Assembly: GCF_009729415.1 (NCBI RefSeq)
Contig: NZ_MPKW01000024.1
Coordinates: 124,001-188,000, forward strand
Source: Mycolicibacterium sp. CBMA 234
GTDB taxonomy: Bacteria > Actinomycetota > Actinomycetes > Mycobacteriales > Mycobacteriaceae
DNA: 64,000 bases
Direction of reading: 5' to 3'
Below the pieces are notes generated by a model that was given only the letters and a program-made list of their open reading frames with translations, searched no databases and was not told the origin of the DNA. Within the stretch, counting starts at the first letter, position 1. Every line of letters starts with the position of its first letter. Positions 59,560-64,000 of this stretch are shown one piece after another. A program made the translations under genes and the position numbers.

Positions 59560-61020
59560 TCAGGGTAGGGCCGGGACGACGGGTGCCGGTGGAGGTCCAG
59601 GATCCGCCGGCGGAGGCACGGCGGCGGGGAGGACGGCAGGTCCAGGAGCCGCTCCGACAGGTCCGGCCGCGGGCGTACCGACACCCACTGCGGTGACCGG
59701 AATGGGCCCCGGCGCGGCCGGAGCTGGCGGTGCGGGTGGAGGCGGCAGCAGGAATGGCGGCAGGTTGAACGGATTAGGCGGCGGGGCGTCCGCGGGCGCA
59801 CCGAGAGCCGGAGCATCCGGTGCCGGAGCGGGCGCAGCGCCGGGCACGGGCGCACCCTGCAGGCAGAACACCGCACAGTTCTGTTGCGGCTGAACCGGTC
59901 CCGGCAGCGGTCCCGTGCGTCCCATCTGCATTGCGGGCGTCAGCGCCAGCGGATCATCGGACGGCAGTCCCATCGCGTTGATCGGCAAGCCGGGTCCAAG
60001 CCCCTCTGGGTTGTCCAGGTGCTGGTCGCCGATGGCAGGCGGCGGGCCGACGATGGGCGGCAGGTCGACCGGCGCGATACCGGTGACGTACGCCTTGGCC
60101 CAGCCCAGCACGTTCTGGGCGTAGGCCATCGAGTTGTTGTAGCGCAGGATCGCGGTCAGGACCTGGGACGGATCACGCAGGTTCAGCCCGCCGCTGCAGA
60201 GGTACCGCGCGGCGGCCAGCGAGGCGTCGTACACGTTCTGCACGTCGGGCTTGCCGTCGCCGATGGCGTCAGCGGCGTAGCGGGCCCAGGTGCCGGGCAG
60301 GAACTGCATGGGTCCCAGGGCCCGGGCGTAGGTCACCCGGCCGGCCGCGATGCTCTGCACGATGACCTCATTGCCGGCCAAGGTGCCGTCGAGGACGGGC
60401 CCGAGGATCGGGGTGAGCGCGGTGCCGTGGGCGTCGACAGCGCCGCTGTTGGCGTGCCCGGACTCGATGCGGCCGATACCGGCCAGCAGATTCCAGCTGA
60501 TGCCGCAGCCGGGAGCGTTGGTCGCCATGATCTTCTCGGCGGTGCGGTAGGCGTTGAGGACGGTCGGCGGAATCTGCAGTCCGCCCGGGGCCATCACAAC
60601 TGACGCCGGCGGCGGCGACAGTGCGGTGGACGGGTCGATGTGCAGGGCGCGGGGCGCGCGATCTGACGCGATGACCGTCATCCCCGCCCGATTGTGGGGG
60701 ACGGGGTTGGTGGGTGTGACGGCCGCCAGCGGCGTGATGCCCGCGGTGGCGGTGTTGTGCGCGACCTGCCGAGTGGGCGCCGAGCCGCCGACCGCAAGCA
60801 CGAGGACCAGCGGCGCGATGACCGCGACACCTGCCGCGGGGCGACGCAGCGCTTGGGCGATCCGTCGGCGCCGGCCGGGCAGCGCGGCGTCCGCAACGAC
60901 AGCGTCGTAGTCAGCAACGCCGGCGTCGTCAGCCAGCGTGGGGTCACCGAAAAGTGCGTGAGAATCAGTGGTCGGCGCGGCGTCGGCCGCGGTATCTGCG
61001 GTGTCGCCCCCGATGTGCAC
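59560..61020 (-). CDS. Membrane-anchored lytic transglycosylase (Rv1230c type)
   Basis: 486 residues. Cytoplasmic leader, one TM helix (AGVAVIAPLVLVLAVGGSA, about residues 63-81), then a murein transglycosylase domain: GISWNLLAGIGRIESGHANSG has the catalytic glutamate (about 187), and RALGPMQFLPGTWARYAADAIGDGKPDVQN the SLT/MltB signature. The last 150 residues are extremely Pro/Ala-rich. It would cut peptidoglycan glycan strands outside the membrane. GTG 61020 follows TAGGAT (61032-61027) by 6 bases. Confidence 0.87.
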   Translation of the reverse strand: MHIGGDTADTAADAAPTTDSHALFGDPTLADDAGVADYDAVVADAALPGRRRRIAQALRRPAAGVAVIAPLVLVLAVGGSAPTRQVAHNTATAGITPLAAVTPTNPVPHNRAGMTVIASDRAPRALHIDPSTALSPPPASVVMAPGGLQIPPTVLNAYRTAEKIMATNAPGCGISWNLLAGIGRIESGHANSGAVDAHGTALTPILGPVLDGTLAGNEVIVQSIAAGRVTYARALGPMQFLPGTWARYAADAIGDGKPDVQNVYDASLAAARYLCSGGLNLRDPSQVLTAILRYNNSMAYAQNVLGWAKAYVTGIAPVDLPPIVGPPPAIGDQHLDNPEGLGPGLPINAMGLPSDDPLALTPAMQMGRTGPLPGPVQPQQNCAVFCLQGAPVPGAAPAPAPDAPALGAPADAPPPNPFNLPPFLLPPPPAPPAPAAPGPIPVTAVGVGTPAAGPVGAAPGPAVLPAAVPPPADPGPPPAPVVPALP

Positions 61021-61141
61021 TAAGCCATCCTAGAAAAGATGAGTACCGGAGTGACCCCGGTGACCTGTGTTGTGATCCAAGTCACCATACCTACTCTGTT
61101 GGCTGTTGTGGCAGCAATGTTTCGCAGAGTGGAATGTCTTT

Positions 61142-61735
61142 TCAGCCTTCTGTGACGGGATCGGCTGCGGGGTCGGCCGCGAGACGATCGAGAGCGGCGT
61201 CATCCTCGACTTGCGGCCGCGATTTTCCGGACTTGCGCTTCCCGGAGCCGCTCTTGCTGCCGTTCTGTTGAGCGATCAGCGTTCGCAATTCCTCAAGCTC
61301 GCGGCGGAGGTAGTCGCGGGTGGCTACCTCACCGACGGCCAACCGCAGTGCGGCCAGCTCCCGGGCCAGGAATTCGGTGTCGGCTTTGGTCTGGGCGGCC
61401 CGTCGGCGGTCTTCCTCGAGCGACACCCGGTCCCGGTTCTCCTGCCGGTTCTGGGCCAGCAGGATCAGCGGTGCGGCATAGGCGGCCTGCGTGGAGAACG
61501 CCAGATTGAGCAGGATGAACGGGTACGGGTCGAACTGCAGTGCGATGGCGATCAGGTTGAAGGCGATCCAGACGACCACGAGCACCGTCTGGATGAGCAG
61601 ATATTTGCCCGTACCCAGGAAGCGGGCGATCGATTCGCTGAACTGGCCGACGGCCTCGACGTCGACCCGCGGGGCCAGCCGGAAGCGTGACGTGAGGGGA
61701 ACGTCCAGGCGCTGCTTGGTTGACGGCTCGCTCAC
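61142..61735 (-). CDS. DUF1003 membrane protein (Rv1231c type)
   Basis: 197 residues. Two TM helices: YLLIQTVLVVVWIAFNLIAI and PFILLNLAFSTQAAYAAPLILL, both in DUF1003, followed by a coiled-coil segment ending in a lysine-rich tail. Function unknown. It overlaps the stop of the upstream MgtE-N gene by four bases (ATGA), so the two proteins are co-produced. Confidence 0.88.
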   Translation of the reverse strand: MSEPSTKQRLDVPLTSRFRLAPRVDVEAVGQFSESIARFLGTGKYLLIQTVLVVVWIAFNLIAIALQFDPYPFILLNLAFSTQAAYAAPLILLAQNRQENRDRVSLEEDRRRAAQTKADTEFLARELAALRLAVGEVATRDYLRRELEELRTLIAQQNGSKSGSGKRKSGKSRPQVEDDAALDRLAADPAADPVTEG

Positions 61736-63048
61736 TGGCGGGCTCCCGAGATCTTGTCGGTGATGGTCTGCGTCGAGGCCATCACGGGTTCGTCGGCGCT
61801 ACGCCAGCCGTTCGGCAGCAGGTGGTCGAGCAGGTCGTCCACGCTGACCGCACCGAGTAGATGGTTTTCGTCGTCGACCACCGGCGCGCAGACCAGGTTG
61901 TAGGCCGCGAAATAGCGCGTCACCTCAGCCAACGAACTAGTTGGTGACAGCACCGGCAGGTCGGTGTCGGTGATGCCGCCGACCTGGGTGGCCGGAGGTT
62001 CGCGCAGTAGCCGCTGGGTGTGGACGCAGCCCAGGTACCGGCCGGTCGGGGTGGCCGTCGGGGGCCGGACCACGAAGGTCAGCGACGCCAGCGCCGAGGT
62101 CAGGTCGGGGTCGCGCACGCGGGCGAGGGCCTCGGCGACGGTGGTGTCGGGCGTCAGGACGACGGGTTCGGGCGTCATCAGACCGCCGGCGGTATCGGGG
62201 GAGTGCTGCAGCAGCCGGCGCACGGGCTCGGAGTCCTCGGGGTCCATCTCGTCGAGGAGCACTGCGGCCCGGATGGCGCCGAGCTCGCCGAGCAGGTCGG
62301 CCGCGTCGTCGGGGTCCATCTCTTCCAGCACGTCCGCGGCGCGCTCAGTGCCGAGCTGGTTGAGCAGTTCGGCCTGCTCGGGTTCGGAGAGCTCCTGCAG
62401 GATGTCGGCCAACCGCTCGTCGTCGAGGGCCTTGACCACCTCGTGGCGGCGCTTGATCGGCAGTTCCCGCAGCGCGTCGGCGACCTCGACGGGACGTTGG
62501 CCGTCGAACTGTTCCAGCAGTTGCGCCACGCCCTGGCCGGGCAGCGCCAGCGCGGACGGGGTCAGCCCGGTGACGTTCTGCCAGTCCACGACGTGCACTG
62601 CGGTGCGGCGGCCGAGCCTGCGCTGGTTGCGCACTGCCACGCGGGTCACCAGCCAGTCGCGGGTCCGGGTCTGCTCGATAGCGAGATCGACTACGACGAC
62701 GTCGATGCCGGCGAGTTGTTCCAGCTCCGGGTCGGTGACCCGGACGCGGGTGTCGAGGACCTGCCCGAGGACCAGGGCCTCGCCGGGGCGCTGGGCGAAC
62801 CGGCGCAATGAGACATTGCCCGTCGTCAACGTGATCGCGTTGTGTTCGATCGCCGTGACTCGCAGGATCGGCACGAAGATTCGTCGGCGCGACAGCAACT
62901 CGACGGCCAAGCCGAGGACGCGCGGTTGCTGGCGGACGACGCCCATGCTTACGACCACGTCGCGAACCCGGCCGACGGACTCCCCGTCCGGGCCGAGAAC
63001 GACCAGTCCAGCGAGTCTGGCCACGTAGACCCTGTTGACCGCAACCAT
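61732..63048 (-). CDS. MgtE N-domain/CBS-domain protein (Rv1232c type)
   Basis: 438 residues. An N-terminal PRC-barrel-like region (VYVARLAGLVVLGPDGESVGRVRDVVVSMG) is followed by MgtE intracellular N-domain repeats (LEEMDPDDAADLLGELGAIRAAVLLDEMDPEDSEPVRRLL) and paired CBS domains (EPVVLTPDTTVAEALARVR, CAPVVDDENHLLGAVSVDDLLDHLL). The MgtE transmembrane domain is absent, so it is a cytoplasmic Mg2+/nucleotide sensor rather than a channel. TACCCT lies 8 bases before ATG 63048. Confidence 0.87.
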   Translation of the reverse strand: MVAVNRVYVARLAGLVVLGPDGESVGRVRDVVVSMGVVRQQPRVLGLAVELLSRRRIFVPILRVTAIEHNAITLTTGNVSLRRFAQRPGEALVLGQVLDTRVRVTDPELEQLAGIDVVVVDLAIEQTRTRDWLVTRVAVRNQRRLGRRTAVHVVDWQNVTGLTPSALALPGQGVAQLLEQFDGQRPVEVADALRELPIKRRHEVVKALDDERLADILQELSEPEQAELLNQLGTERAADVLEEMDPDDAADLLGELGAIRAAVLLDEMDPEDSEPVRRLLQHSPDTAGGLMTPEPVVLTPDTTVAEALARVRDPDLTSALASLTFVVRPPTATPTGRYLGCVHTQRLLREPPATQVGGITDTDLPVLSPTSSLAEVTRYFAAYNLVCAPVVDDENHLLGAVSVDDLLDHLLPNGWRSADEPVMASTQTITDKISGARQ

Positions 63049-63074
63049 GACTCAACAGGGTAGAGACTGTGGGC

Positions 63075-64000
63075 GTGGAGAACCTCTATCGGCCCCGGCG
63101 TACCTGCCTATCTGTACCGGGCAGTAGCGACAAGATGATCGCCAAGGCGAAGGCACTGCCGGCCGACCAGGTGTTTCTCGACTTGGAGGACGCGGTGGCC
63201 GCGGACGCGAAGGCTGCGGCCCGGGCGCGGGTGGCGCGGGCGCTGTGCGAGCCTGGCTGGGCGGGCCAGCTGCGCGGGCTGCGGGTCAACGACTGGACCA
63301 CCCCGTGGACGTACGCCGACGTGATCGAGGTGGTCACCGAGGTGGCGCGCGGGGGTGGAGTGCTCGACGTCATCGTGCTGCCCAAGGTCAGCGACGTGTC
63401 GCACGTGCAGGCGCTGGATCTGCTGTTGACTCAGCTTGAGCGCACCCACGGGCTGCCCATCGGCGGCATCGGCATCGAGGCTCAGATCGAGGACGCCCGT
63501 GGTCTGCTCAACGCCGACGCGATCGCGGGCGGGCCGCGGGTGCAGGCCCTGATCTTCGGGCCCGGCGATCTGATGGCCAGCCTGAACATGCGCACCCTTG
63601 TCGTCGGGGAGCAGCCGGTCGGCTACGGCGTCGGCGATGCCTATCACCACGTGCTGATGACGATTCTTGTGGCGGCGCGGGCCCACGGCATCAATGCGAT
63701 CGACGGCCCGTATTTCAAGGTGAAGGACACCGAGGCGTTCACCCGGGTCGCCGGGCAGACCGCGGCGTTGGGCTACGACGGCAAGTGGGTGCTGCATCCC
63801 GATCAGATCGCTGCGGGCAACGAGATTTTCAGCCCGCGGCAGGCCGACTACGACCACGCCGAGCTGATTCTCGAGGCGTATGAGTGGCATACCTCGCAGG
63901 CCGGCGGGGCTCGCGGCGCGGCGCTGCTCGGTGACGAGATGATCGACGAGGCCAGCCGCAAGATGGCGCTGGTCATCGCAGGTAAGGGGCGGGCGGCCGG
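63075..64000 (+). CDS. HpcH/HpaI-family CoA lyase (CitE-like), incomplete at 3' end
   Basis: 308 codons are open to the window edge. TIM-barrel motifs: CLSVPGSSDKMIAKAKALPADQVFLDLEDAV, VIVLPKVSDVSHVQ, IEAQIEDARGLLNADAI, IFGPGDLMASLNM and GKWVLHPDQIAAGNEIF. Members cleave or form malyl-CoA, citramalyl-CoA or citryl-CoA. Rv3075c-like proteins are the nearest recalled relatives. Start GTG 63075 (VENLYRPRRT) is 26 bases from the divergent MgtE-N gene. Confidence 0.88.
   Translation, partial: MENLYRPRRTCLSVPGSSDKMIAKAKALPADQVFLDLEDAVAADAKAAARARVARALCEPGWAGQLRGLRVNDWTTPWTYADVIEVVTEVARGGGVLDVIVLPKVSDVSHVQALDLLLTQLERTHGLPIGGIGIEAQIEDARGLLNADAIAGGPRVQALIFGPGDLMASLNMRTLVVGEQPVGYGVGDAYHHVLMTILVAARAHGINAIDGPYFKVKDTEAFTRVAGQTAALGYDGKWVLHPDQIAAGNEIFSPRQADYDHAELILEAYEWHTSQAGGARGAALLGDEMIDEASRKMALVIAGKGRAA

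Overview
The window is high-GC actinobacterial chromosome. Gene content and order match the Mycobacterium tuberculosis Rv1175c to Rv1232c segment, as I recall it. Lipid, F420, mycolate-era stress and type VII-associated genes, plus many promoters with a TANNNT box 6-8 nt before an ATG or GTG, point to a Mycolicibacterium/Mycobacterium species. The number of non-tuberculosis inserts suggests an environmental or rapidly growing one. No rRNA, tRNA, CRISPR array, integrase, transposase or prophage gene was seen.

Layout. 1-4420: end of a DUF309 gene, fadH with a PadR regulator, the 7Fe ferredoxin fdxC and dapC. 4495-8594: accessory module of sulfotransferase plus DUF1214 gene, divergent from an F420 oxidoreductase plus MarR gene, sharing a double-palindrome operator. 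8671-16924: proline catabolism (pruC/pruA/pruB), a 2-oxoglutarate oxygenase with a MerR-type promoter, a small exported protein, a NUDIX hydrolase, fadD36 and an F420/FMN-type enzyme. 16998-24592: dapD and dapE, separated by an insert of a flavin monooxygenase, a 2,3-butanediol dehydrogenase, an acetoin/diacetyl reductase-type SDR and a GAF regulator. 24737-29783: ABC-F ATPase with an attenuator-like leader, EspC-like protein, ATP-binding regulator and LOG cytokinin enzyme. 29795-37145: conserved lipid/polysaccharide block fadD6, folP2, gpgS, DivIVA-like gene, tagA, DUF3117, glgM and glgC. 37259-43499: unknown gene, DUF4126, and the methyltransferase/ABC exporter/TetR operon (Rv1216c-Rv1219c type), then an O-methyltransferase. 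43749-47075: envelope-stress locus sigE-rseA-htrA-tatB.

47078-58353 is the largest accessory region, lying between tatB and mrp. It holds a TetR gene divergent from an MpaB/DUF2236 heme oxygenase-like gene, two divergent ~565-residue aldehyde dehydrogenases, a second TetR gene, a DUF2306 membrane protein, a 4CL-type CoA ligase, an acyl-ACP desaturase and a KAS III enzyme. Three different palindromic operators lie in it. The best reading is a pathway that oxidatively cleaves an unsaturated or isoprenoid-like lipid, oxidises the aldehydes and activates the acids as CoA esters. That pathway is inference. 58383-64000: mrp, a membrane-anchored lytic transglycosylase, DUF1003 and MgtE-N/CBS proteins, and a partial CitE-like lyase.

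Intergenic gaps are short (none over 300 bases) and many hold long inverted repeats, some sharing a GAGCAGAC-type core at gene 3' ends. Functions come from motif recognition and recall of family members. No database search was possible.
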